Of a DNA stretch of 28,321 nucleotides, positions 10,211 through 21,700 are shown piece by piece. The number at the start of each line of letters is the position of its first letter. Positions within the stretch are counted from its first letter, which is position 1. The translations under genes were made by a program, and so were the position numbers. This stretch comes from Glomus cerebriforme (Eukaryota > Glomeromycota > Glomeromycetes > Glomerales > Glomeraceae), in the NCBI GenBank assembly GCA_003550305.1, contig QKYT01000305.1, positions 83,649 through 111,969 of the forward strand. Direction: 5' to 3'. The notes beneath the pieces were generated by a model. It saw nothing but the letters and a program-made list of their open reading frames with translations, was not told where the DNA came from and searched no databases.

Positions 10211-13200
10211 ATGTCGGAAAATGATAAAGTAAAAGACTTTAATCATTATATTGAGTGGCTAAATAATTCAATTGCCGAAGAACATATAAAATATTATGAA
10301 TATTTGAACTTCAAAAACTTTCAACAAATAGGAAGAGGTTCATATGGAAATGTTGTTCGTGTCAATTGGAAAGATTCTGATCGTTTTTTTGCTTTAAAAT
10401 CTTTTAATAATGATGAACAAACTATTAAAGAAGTTGTAAAAGAGGTACTGTATAGTAATTGTAATAATTATTTAAATAATAAATTAAAATTTATTGCTTT
10501 ACAATTTGCCAGTTAAAGTTGCATCGGACTGTTGATGATCACGAAAATATTGTAAGACTATATGGAATCACGAAAGTTGAAGGTGGGTGTTAGATAGTGC
10601 ATTAATTTATTGATAATATATACTTATTATCTTTTTTTATTCAGACACAACTTATCAAATAAATAAGTACTCTTTAGTCTTAGAATATGCTAATAATGGT
10701 ACACTTAATACTTATTTAAATGATCATTTTAATGACCTCGTCTGGAATGACAAATATAGTTTAGCATTGCAACTATCAAGTGCTGTAGAATTTTTACATG
10801 ATAAAGATATTATTCATCGTGATTTGGTAATGTATTATTTATATTATTTTAATTGATTTTACTGAACTAGAGATTAAATATATTAATAATTTTTTTGTAA
10901 TTAAAGCATGGAAAAAATATTCTTGTACATCAGAAAAATATTAAATTAGCAGATTTTGGTTTATCCAAAAAAATTGCTGAAGCATCAAGTAATACATCAA
11001 AAATACTTGGTGTAATACCTTATGTAGATCCAAAAAGTTTCAATAATCAAAATCAAAATTATAAATTAAATAAAAAATCTGATGTATATAGTATTGGAGT
11101 GTTAATGTGGCAAATCTCAAGCGGATATGAACCATTTAAAGGCTTTGATCATGATGTGAGTTTGATTATGTCAATACATAATGGACAAAGAGAAATTATT
11201 ATTGACGAAACTCCTGTTGTATATAGTAAATTGTATATAGGTAACCAATAATATTGTCTTATGCTTACATTATAAATGTTATAAATCTTAATATACTAAT
11301 TTAATTGTTTATTTAATTAGAATGTTGGAAATTTGATCCAAATGAACGTCCAAATATGCAGAAAGTTGTTTCAACTCTTAAGGCAATATTATCTCCTGAA
11401 CAAAGTAATAAAATAATTTACAATAATTATGATGAAAAACAAGTGAAAAATTATAAATCAACTTCAAGCAGCAGCAAAGGAACTATAGAATTAAATAATG
11501 ATTTAATAAATAATTTGTCATTAAATGTTTATGAATATGATAAAGAGAAAGAATTAGAAAACTATAAGTTAAATTTAAACAGCAGCAATAGGGCTATAGA
11601 TATGAATGATGATTTAATAAATAATACATCGTTAAATATTAATAATGAATATGAAAATGGGATAGGCTTACAAAATCATTCTTTGGATATAATAGAAGGA
11701 AATAGTTCATCAAATACATCTAATCAAATATTTACTACACCAGATAACAAAGTAAAAGAACTTATAAAGGATCTAACTGAAACAAAATCTTTATATGCTT
11801 TAAAGTTACTTTTTGAAAATTTCCAATGCAAATTTTCTTCACAAGTCTTAATAAATTCATTAAAAGCTTTAGCTAACCCCACTTTATTCGACTATTATTC
11901 AAAAGAAAACATAGCAAGATTGGAACTACATTTACGAACTTTAGTGGCAGTTTTAGAACAGATTTGTTTTTCACCAACAGTTCTTAGTAAAGATCTTCAA
12001 GATAATGTATGTCATTCTTTATCAAAATTTGCAGAAATCCACCAAAAAACAACGCAAGTTACTGAAATAGTTAATAATAATTTTCAAAGGAATGAAGATA
12101 TAAGATGCAATATTAACAAATGTAATTATAATATCGATTTTTTATTGATTCACTTGCGTGATACTTTGCACAGTATACGTGATGATAAAACTTTGTTTCA
12201 AGAACTTCTAAGAAGGGTTAAAAATGTATATAGTACTATTTTAAATATTACACCATCATCTAGAGTTACTGTTTCAAATGTTAATTATTCAATATTATCT
12301 CAACTACGCCAAGACTTAAATTTCAAGTATCCCGTAGCACCTTATTATGCAAATTGGAGAATTATGTTAATAATTCAACACAACATTTTTAATTGGTCTG
12401 AAAGTGATAAAGAGATAATTAATAAAAGATTTGGAGAAATGATTTTAATAGAATATTTTTGGAGTTACTTGGAAGAAGAGTGGATTAACATTACTGATAA
12501 AAGCGTGTTAGATTTTCAAACTAAGTTTAATGAAGTATCAAATAAGCTTCCCAAATCTTTAAACAATACTGGAAGCTTTTTAAACGACCTTATTGGATAT
12601 GAACCTTTTGAATTACCAAATATATTATGGTTTGGAATATTAGATCTTGCACAAAATCTTATTCAAAAATCATCTCAAACAGCTACATATGGTCTTTGTT
12701 ATTATATGGCAATTGAATCACTTAATAAAGCTCCAAATAGCTTTATTCAATTTAAAGCAATCGAAATATTATTACATTTATATAATATTAACAATGAATT
12801 ATTTTCAATGATAGAACTTGATTTTGATCAATATTCTACAAAATTAAGTGAAAACAGCTCAACATTAAACTCTTCAGAAAAAGCTGAAGAATTTAAAAAT
12901 ATACTAATATTTGTTAAAGAAAAATGCAATGAAGATTTTATGATAATAAATAATAAAAACGGAAAAGCAAAAGGAAAGGGGAAAAGTTTAGGTCAGAATG
13001 CATACATTAAAAAAGACAAAATGGTAAATGCTTCTAATATCATTATAAATATTATTGCAGATAAAATGACTTGTCCAATTAGTCATGAGCCATCAGATGA
13101 GCTATGCATTTTAAGGTGTCAGCATGTAATTTCATTGAATAATTTTAAAAAATTGAAACGCAAAAATTGTCCTCAATGTCGAGAAACAATTGAAAATAGT

Positions 13201-15483
13201 AACATTCGGTATTTACCACAAAATTCTACTTATAAAAATTTATATTCATATCTTTTTGATGCTGGACATGTTTTACCCTTAATTGAGTTTGAACATTCAA
13301 ATCAAATACCAAATAATAGTGATTCTGAAAATTCTGAAGCGGATATTATATTAACTAAGAAAAAGAAATACATTAAAGAAATAAAATTAAATTCAAATAG
13401 ATTATTACAACCAATATTTCGAACAAAAAAATCAAAAAAACAACATTTAGCTTATCAAAATGTTATAAAAGAATTGGGAGAAAAACATTATGTAAATGCA
13501 ATATTAAGATGTCAAGAATATCTGAAAATATTTCCTAAAAGTTATAGTATGAGATGTATTTTAGCTTACATTTATAGAAATATTAATGACTATGATCAAG
13601 CACTTTTGTATTTAAATGAGGCCATTGAATTAAAAGAAAAAAATCCAAAGGCATATTATCTTTGTGGAGAAATTTATTTCAGACAAAATAAGTATCAACA
13701 GGCTATATTTAATTTAGAAACCTCAATATATTGTAAGATCAAAATAAATAATATATTTGTAATATTGGGTAATAGCTATTTTCTTAAAGCAGATGAAGAT
13801 AAAGAATATATTGATTATTATTATAATACTGCTTTAGAAAAGTATGGTATCTCATTACAAAATGATCCAAATAATTATTATAGTCTTAAATATTGTGCAT
13901 ATATATATGAATTTCAAGAAAAGTATATAAATGCTTTGAAAATATTGGAGAGATTGTCAAATATTAACCAGGGCGATTCATTAATTTTATGTTATTATGG
14001 AGAAATTCATAATAATCTTGGAAGATATAATGAATCAATAATATATTTTACAAAAGCAACTAATATAGATCCTGAAAATATTCACATCTTAATTAAACGA
14101 GCTATTACTTATTATATTCTTCAAGAATATGATAAAGCTTTATTAGATCTTAAAAAAGTTATACAAATAGATTCTTTAAATAGTATAGCATATTATTATG
14201 AAGGACTAACGTATAGTATGATGGAAAATATTAATAATGCTATGGTTGCTTTTAGAAAATGTTTAGAATTAAATCCTAATAATGAAATAGCAAGAATGCT
14301 GTTTGATTATTTAGAAGGTTTGCAAGATGATAATTTTGAAGAATTAAAAAAGTTAAATATATGTGATAGTAAATTATTGCACTTTATGAAGTGTAAAGTT
14401 TATATTAAATTAAAGAATTATGATCTAGCATTTTGGCAATTAAACAGATTAATTAGCTTGGATGAAGATATTTCATTCGTTTATTTATTAAGGGAATATT
14501 CAGAGTTTTGGTCATACATATGTAGTCATTATGAAATAGTAGATATTAGTGAATTTACTGAACTTGGAATTATCAATAAATTTAGTGGTTACATGTATTA
14601 TGGTAAGAGGATATTTATAAGTATTGTTCATTTTATATTAAGTAATTAATAATGTATAATTTTGGTACAGGAATGAGAGTTTATTTTATTTCAAATCTCA
14701 TAAATTTGGATGATAGATATAATCGTTTTTTAATAAATGATTCTAATAGGTAATTTTTTTATATATTGTCACATTATGCACTACATATAAATTAATTATG
14801 TTTAAAAAAATCTTAGTTTGTCAGGACAAGTGCTATCTTTTGAAAATGAAGTACTTCCTATTAAACTTCCCAAGCTCTTTAATAACATAGTTTATAATGA
14901 TAGTATAACTTGGAAAATAAATGTCAAAAAGATATTATATAAAGAATGTTTTTTGAAATTTATTATTGTAAAAGAAAATTCTGTAAGTTAAACAATCATT
15001 GTATTTATATGACATACAGTATATTATATTAAAATATTGATTTATTTTAATTATAGTATCAGGTCTGTCAAGTTGAGGAACATAAATTAAGTTATGAAGA
15101 TTTATCAAAACTTGAGGGATTAGGCTGGATTGAATATACACTTCAATTTAAAATTAGAAAAGACTGCTTCTGGATACAACCTTCAATTGAAATAAAAAAT
15201 CGATCTATAATTTTGGTATGTTTTTATTTAAAATTTTATACGATATAATGTTTAAGAATTAAATATAACTAATCAAAGAATTTAATTTTTAAAGCAAATA
15301 GATTATGTTCGATTCGTATCTAAAGCAAGGGAGAAAGTTACCCTTCCTAATATAAAACATTTCTTAACACTCCACAAATACCCGAATGTTCCAGAAACTT
15401 TTAAAGACAAGTATTTTTCAAGAAAGGAAATGGAAAATTTAATTGAATTACAAGATATTGTTAATAATAGTAATACTAAATAG
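10211..15483 (+). CDS. Gene A: kinase/RING-like/TPR fusion protein, nine exons
   Basis: Exons: 10211-10444, 10513-10582, 10645-10826, 10907-11240, 11321-14602, 14671-14749, 14817-14982, 15057-15215, 15295-15483. All eight introns are GT-AG and all phases join, giving 1564 aa. The kinase domain spans about residues 35-285: loop GRGSYGNV (41-48), K63, probable alpha-C E78, HRD (159-161), LHGKN, DFG (178-180), VDP in place of APE, and [11 protein letters not shown]. After a low-complexity Asn/Ser linker comes a large helical region (about 415-830) of unknown family. A RING-like or U-box-like module follows: C858, S861 where a second Cys is usual, C873, H875, C890, C893 (CPISHEP...CQHVIS...CPQCR). 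About eight TPR-like helical repeats cover residues 980-1265. A distinct domain (1368-1564) is encoded by the four small 3' exons. The protein may combine phosphorylation and ubiquitin-type ligation on a TPR scaffold. The architecture is one I recall as multicopy in Rhizophagus. The start is the first ATG after an A/T tract and is shared with gene B. Confidence 0.92.
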
Positions 15484-15891
15484 TAGAGAAATGCTAGTAC
15501 TCACTTTAAATTATTGTATTAAATACTATATATTTCACATATTGTTAGTTTTAACTTTTATTCATAAAATCTTGAATCAGATTTATAATTTTTTTATATT
15601 TCACTTTATCATTACATTTTACAAAATATAAAAAATATAAATATAAAATAATAAAAGAGATATAATTATATCAAAATAGTAAAATAGTCGCACTCTATAT
15701 TGGGCTATATATTAATGTGGCTTAGTATAATTTCCCGTAAATTATATGAAAAAACCTCTTGTAAGTTCTTAGTATCAATGGTTTATATATTTGAACAAGT
15801 AATTATATGCGAGATTATTTTTTTAATAAGTTCGAAGTTTCATATTAATATAATGTATTATCATGAGTAAGTTGCAAGTAAAGAACAATGT
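15484..15891. other. Intergenic stretch between gene A and repeat copy 2
   Basis: This is the 3' flank of gene A, AT-rich, with AATAAAA-like motifs near 15640 that may serve polyadenylation. No further gene is seen. Confidence 0.45.
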
Positions 15892-17429
15892 CTACTAAAT
15901 AATAAATCAAAAATTAATATTTTATGTTTCCCAAAATAATAACTATTTGTTTTAGAATGTTCCTCCATACACCCACCCATCAGCCTTTTTTTATAATGTT
16001 CTATTTGTCCTATATTGTATGTTTTTGATTATTTGTTTATCTGTCAATTTTACACATTCCTTAGTATATATTTGTTTACTTTGATTATTATCATTTCTTC
16101 TTTGTTCATAATTCAAATATTGGATTTATTTTAGGCTTTGATATATACTCCAAAGTTGTAAATTTCCTGTTCTAAATACCTTTTAGTTTGTTTTAACCAT
16201 GAAAGTAATATGGTTTATTGTATGTTGGCTTATCTGTAAATGGTAGTTATTCACTTGACTATTATTGTTAAATTTTTATGGATGTTGCTTTGAAGATGAA
16301 AAATCAATAATTTCCTTTTGATTGTANNNNNNNNNNNNNNNNNNNNNNNNNNNNNNNNNNNNNNNNNNNNNNNNNNNNNNNNNNNNNNNNNNNNNNNNNN
16401 NNNNNNNNNNNNNNNNNNNNNNNNNNNNNNNNNNNNNNNNNNNNNNNNNNNNNNNNNNNNNNNNNNNNNNNNNNNNNNNNNNNNNNNNNNNNNNNNNNNN
16501 NNNNNNNNNNNNNNNNNNNNNNNNNNNNNNNNNNNNNNNNNNNNNNNNNNNNNNNNNNNNNNNNNNNNNNNNNNNNNNNNNNNNNNNNNNNNNNNNNNNN
16601 NNNNNNNNNNNNNNNNNNNNNNNNNNNNNNNNNNNNNNNNNNNNNNNNNNNNNNNNNNNNNNNNNNNNNNNNNNNNNNNNNNNNNNNNNNNNNNNNNNNN
16701 NNNNNNNNNNNNNNNNNNNNNNNNNNNNNNNNNNNNNNNNNNNNNNNNNNNNNNNNNNNNNNNNNNNNNNNNNNNNNNNNNNNNNNNNNNNNNNNNNNNN
16801 NNNNNNNNNNNNNNNNNNNNNNNNNNNNNNNNNNNNNNNNNNNNNNNNNNNNNNNNNNNNNNNNNNNNNNNNNNNNNNNNNNNNNNNNNNNNNNNNNNNN
16901 NNNNNNNNNNNNNNNNNNNNNNNNNNNNNNNNNNNNNNNNNNNNNNNNNNNNNNNNNNNNNNNNNNNNNNNNNNNNNNNNNNNNNNNNNNNNNNNNNNNN
17001 NNNNNNNNNNNNNNNNNNNNNNNNNNNNNNNNNNNNNNNNNNNNNNNNNNNNNNNNNNNNNNNNNNNNNNNNNNNNNNNNNNNNNNNNNNNNNNNNNNNN
17101 NNNNNNNNNNNNNNNNNNNNNNNNNNNNNNNNNNNNNNNNNNNNNNNNNNNNNNNNNNNNNNNNNNNNNNNNNNNNNNNNNNNNNNNNNNNNNNNNNNNN
17201 NNNNNNNNNNNNNNNNNNNNNNNNNNNNNNNNNNNNNNNNNNNNNNNNNNNNNNNNNNNNNNNNNNNNNNNNNNNNNNNNNNNNNNNNNNNNNNNNNNNN
17301 NNNNNNNNNNNNNNNNNNNNNTTCCTTTTGATTGTAATACTATTAAAAGGTCAACTTCATAATAACCATCACTAAATTTCAAGAGTGCGAGTAATCAATT
17401 AAACTATCTAGAGAATTTTTTATAACATT
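15892..17429. repeat. Dispersed repeat of about 1.4 kb, copy 2, with assembly gap
   Basis: Its left arm (15892-16326) and right arm (17322-17429) match copy 1 at 618-1107 and 1973-2091 in direct orientation, with small deletions (about 45, 8 and 10 bases). Bases 16327-17321 are N. The same 15-mer TTCCTTTTGATTGTA ends the left arm and begins the right arm. The right end stops inside what was a kinase gene: the coding similarity of 17430-17662 ends at the repeat border, so the repeat has replaced the last part of that gene. Confidence 0.82.
16327..17321. other. Assembly gap of 995 N
   Basis: No sequence is available. The size is not a round default, which suggests an estimate from paired reads. 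Comparison with copy 1 predicts about 865 bp of the same repeat core. Confidence 0.98.
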
Positions 17430-17662
17430 TCAATGTTAAACTAGTCAAAGGTGCACTACTCNTTTGTAGATTATTATTATTAATTTCATCTACTTCTTTA
17501 ATTTGTCTTTGTAATTCTGTTTGATCATCAAAATTATGGTACCATTCATTCAAAATATCATACACTTCACTTGCTGTTAGATGATTTAATTGATTTGCAT
17601 CTAAGCATCTTTTAATTATATGCACAAACAATTTAGGTACTTTAATATCAAACCTTGGTCAA
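17430..17662 (-). pseudogene. 3' fragment of a TKL-like kinase gene
   Basis: The minus strand reads PRFDIKVPKLFVHIIKRCLD, then LTASEVYDILNEW and LQRQIKEVDEINNN, and ends SSAPLTS. This matches the end of the kinase domain and the tail of the intact kinase at 3635-4992 (PRFDIKVPQLIVHLIKRCLD, PTAGEIRNILGQW, IEKQIKEADEINN). Everything upstream of this lobe is missing: the similarity stops at about 17662, so there is no catalytic loop. On the other side the tail runs into the dispersed repeat, which supplies a short foreign end (LKCYKKFSR, stop at 17404). It is a relic with no start of its own. One N lies at 17462. Confidence 0.82.
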
Positions 17663-17835
17663 TATCTTTATCCTATTTAGTTTGATGACTATTATTTAAG
17701 CAATCAATAACATTATAAATGCCCGTGAAAAAAATTTAAAGCTTCATTTCATGTATGAAATCCTTTTCCAATAGCCAAAACTAATGTTTTTACATCTGAT
17801 TCTATTTCTTCCGCTCCTTGATCAGAATCACTATA
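17663..17835 (-). pseudogene. Degraded coding-like fragment, weakly FAR1-like
   Basis: The minus strand reads SDQGAEEIESDVKTLVLAIG, then KGFHT, a stop, NEALNFF, then further stops. The spacing of an acidic Ser-rich lead followed by a GK-F-T-W-type motif recalls the start of FAR1/MULE-type DNA-binding proteins that are abundant in these fungi, with the expected Trp codon as a stop. The match is short and from memory only, so it could be another gene family. Confidence 0.25.
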
Positions 17836-18701
17836 AAAAGAAATATATTCATGTTATTATCTAAAAGATGACAATAGTCAATAGGCAGATTACATTAAAT
17901 AAACTATTTATTTATACTAAACTGGCAGTAACCCTTTGCTTCGCACCAGGATCAATAAGCTTAAATCAATATAGTAAATTATTTACAGTACATAGAAAAT
18001 ATTCCAGAAATAAGCTGTGATATAATAATAATTAGATTTATAGTTAATATACCAAGTGAAAAAAAAAACAAAAATTGGATTATGTTTACAATTTAAAAAA
18101 TTAATCTCCACAAAAAAAATCAATTAATTAACAATCACGCCACCTATCAGATTGCTGCAGTATGCCATTTCATTTCACCTGAACCTATTCATAATATGTC
18201 ACACATTACACAATTTAAAGACTATTTATACAGGCTAATCTAAATGTTAGGTTCCACAGGAATTTTTTTATTATATATAATAATATAAAATAATATAGAT
18301 AAACTTCCAATTTTAAATGTAAATCGATATGGAAGTTAGATCTGAAAACTTTGTATGATTATAAGATTTTGCTAATTTCTACTGATCGCTCTGATTGGTC
18401 GGTGACATATAACTGGTGTCAAATAGGAATTTATATAGTAAAAAAAATTTAAGTTCCCAGATTAAATAATTTAAATAATAAAAATGAGAAATGGTAGGGT
18501 ATGATGCAATGTGATAAATATCCTAGCCCAATACCCTAACCCTAATCTGCCTAAACTTTAAATATTACATCTTCAATTCATTTAGAACAAGTTTTACTTT
18601 AACAAATATAACCAATCATAATGCATTATGTGGCGCCAACTAATTTTTAATACAAAATTTTAAATTAAAACTTTAGTACTTAAGTACTATAAAATATAAT
18701 G
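17836..18701. other. Intergenic stretch between the kinase relic and gene B
   Basis: AT-rich with several G/C-richer short islands (around 18130-18190 and 18520-18560). No gene, RNA or repeat border is recognised. Confidence 0.45.
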
Positions 18702-21700
18702 CTAATTATTAACAATATCTTTTAATTCAATTAAATTTTCCATTTCCTTTCTTGAAAAATACTTGTCCTTAAAAGCTTCTGGAACATTTGGGTATTTATT
18801 TATCAGATGGTAAGAGATATTCCTTTTTAGGAAAGATAATTGTCTCTTTTGTTTCAGATATACTGTAAGTCGAATATAATCTATTTGCTTTAAAGATTAA
18901 AATTTTGGTTAATAATTATCAATTTTTATATATTTACCAAAAAAAACATACCAAAATAAAAGTCCGATTTTTTATTTTAATCGAAGGTTGAATCCACCAA
19001 CTGAGTATCCTTGTATTTGAAATGGAAGTATATATTCGATCCAGCCTAATCCCTCAAGTTTTAAAACATCATCATAATTTAGTATATGTTTTTCAACTTG
19101 ACTCTAAAATTAAAATAAATAAATCTTTAATGTACTGTATGATATGTGGATACAATGGTGATTTAAAACTTACAGAATTTTCTTTTGCAACAACAAATTT
19201 CAACGAACAGCCTTTGGATAATATCTTTATGACATTTAATTTCCAAGCTATATTACTTATAATTAATCTTATTCGTTTCCAGAGCCTAGGTAATCTGATA
19301 GGAAGTACTTCATTTTCAAAAGATAGTACATGTCCTGACAAACTAAAATTTTTTAAACATAATGATTATATATTAAACATAGTACAGTAATGTTACGATA
19401 TATAAATAAATTACCTATCAGTGTTACTTTTTAAAAAATGATTAAATTTACTATCCAAATTTTTATAATTTGAGATTAAATAAACCTTCATTCCTGTATA
19501 AAGATAATACATTATTAATTAATTAGTTATACCAAACATTAAATTTGCTATAATTTTTTGAATATTCTCTTACCTTGATACATGTAATCACTATACTTAT
19601 TGACAATTCCAAGTTCAGTAACCCATTAATATCAATTTTATAATGTCTACATAAGTATGACCAAAAATCTGAATATTCCCTTAATAAATAAATAAATGAA
19701 ATATCTTCATATAAGCTAAATAAACATTTAAAATCCAATAATGCCTCACGATATTTCTTTAATTTAATATATAATTTGCATCTCACAAAAAGCATTAATC
19801 TATCATCATCACGAGCATTGATTATTTCAAACATTTTATAATTGTGGTTTAGCAAACCTCTTAAATAATGAAGTAGAATTCTTGCTGAATCATTATTAGG
19901 ATCTAATTTCGTGCATTTTTCAAAAGCAGTTACAGCATTACTAATATCTTCCATCATACTATATGTTAATCCTTCATAATAATACGCTGTAAAATTTAAA
20001 GTATCCAGTTTCATAATTTTTTTAATATCTAATAAAGCTTTATTATATTCTTGAAGAATATAATGAGTTATGGCTTGCTTAATTAAGATGTGAATATTTT
20101 CAGGATCTGTATTAGTTGCCTTTGTAAAATATATTATTGACCTATTATATCTTTCAAGATTATTAAGAATTTCTCCATAATAACATAAAATTAATGAATC
20201 ATCTGGATTGATACTTAACAATTTCTCTAACATTTTTAAAGCATCTGAATATTTTTCTTGACATGCATAAATATATGCGCAATATTTGAGACTTAAATAA
20301 TTATTCGGATCATTTTGTAATGCAATACTATACTTCTCTAATGCAATACTATAATAATAATCAATTTCTTCATCTTGCTTCTCATCTGCTTTAAGCAAAT
20401 AGATATTACCTAATAGTATAAAAATATTATTTATTTTAATCTTATAAGATATTGATTTATTTAATTCAATTATAGCATTTTTATATTCATTTTGTCTGAA
20501 ATAAATTTCTCCATAAAGGTAATGTGCAATTGGATTTTTTTCTTTTAATTTAATAGCTTCATTTAAATATAAAAGTGCTTGTTCATAATTATTAAGATTC
20601 CTATAAATATATGCTAAAATACATCTCATAGTATTACTTTTAGGAAAAATTTTTAAATATTCTTGACACCTTAATATAGCACTTTTATAATGGTTTTCCT
20701 CTAATTCTTTTAAAACTTTTTGATAAGCTGGATGTTGTTTTTTTGTTTGAAATATTGGTTGCAATAATTTATTTGAATTTAATCTCAGTACTTTGATGAA
20801 TTTCTTTCTTTTAGTTATTAATATAAGATTAGCTTCAGAATTTTCAGAATCACTATCATTTGTTATATGATTTGAATCTTCAAATTCAATTGAATGTAAA
20901 ATATGTCCAGCATCAAAAAGATATGAATATAAATTTTTATAAGTAGAATTTTGTGGTAAATATCTAATATCATTATTTACAATTCTTTCTCGACATTGAG
21001 GACAATTTTTATATTTTAATTTTTTAAAATTATTTAATGAAATCACATGTTGACATTTTAAAATGCATAACTCATCTGATGGCTCATGACTAATTGGACA
21101 GGTCATTTTATCTGCAATATTATCAAGAATATTAAAAAAACTTAATATCTTTTCTTTTTTAAAGTATGTATTCTGTTCTAAACATTTTCCTTTTCCTTTT
21201 TCTTTTTCTGTTTTATTATTCATTATCTTAAAATCTTCATTGCATTTTTCTTTAATAAATATTAATAAATTTTTAAATTCATCAACCTTTGAATTGTTTT
21301 CATTTAATTTTTTAGAATATTGTTCAAAATCAAGTTCTATCATTGAAAATAACTCATTATTAATATTATATAAATGTAATAATATTTCAATTGCCTTAAA
21401 TTGAATAAAACTGTTTGGAGCCTTATTAAGTGATTCAATTGTCATGTAATAACAAAGGCCATATGTAGCTGTTTGAGTAGATTTTTGAATAAGATTTTGT
21501 GCTAGATCTAATATTCCAAACCATAATGTATTTGGTAATTCAAGAGATTCATACCCAATAAGATCATTTAAAAAACTTCCTGTGGTGTTTAAAGATTTAG
21601 AAAGTTTATTTGATACTTCATTGAATTTAGTTTGAGAATCTAATATATTGTTATCAGTAATCTTAATCCATTCTTCTTCCAAGTAACTCCAAAAATATTC

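Noticed and set aside
14935..15141. Minus-strand open frame of 68 codons
   Set aside because: It is antisense to exons 7 and 8 of gene A.
15443..15631. Plus-strand open frame of 62 codons at the end of gene A
   Set aside because: It overlaps the last exon of gene A in another frame and continues into AT-rich 3' flank.
16276..17382. Long open frames on both strands across the gap
   Set aside because: They are almost wholly made of N, so openness is meaningless; only the repeat arms are real sequence.
18534..18545. CCCTAACCCTAA, two telomere-type units
   Set aside because: Only two units with no further array; this can occur by chance or as an old interstitial trace.
19022..19390. Plus-strand open frame of 122 codons
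   Set aside because: It is the antisense of exons 7 and 8 of gene B.
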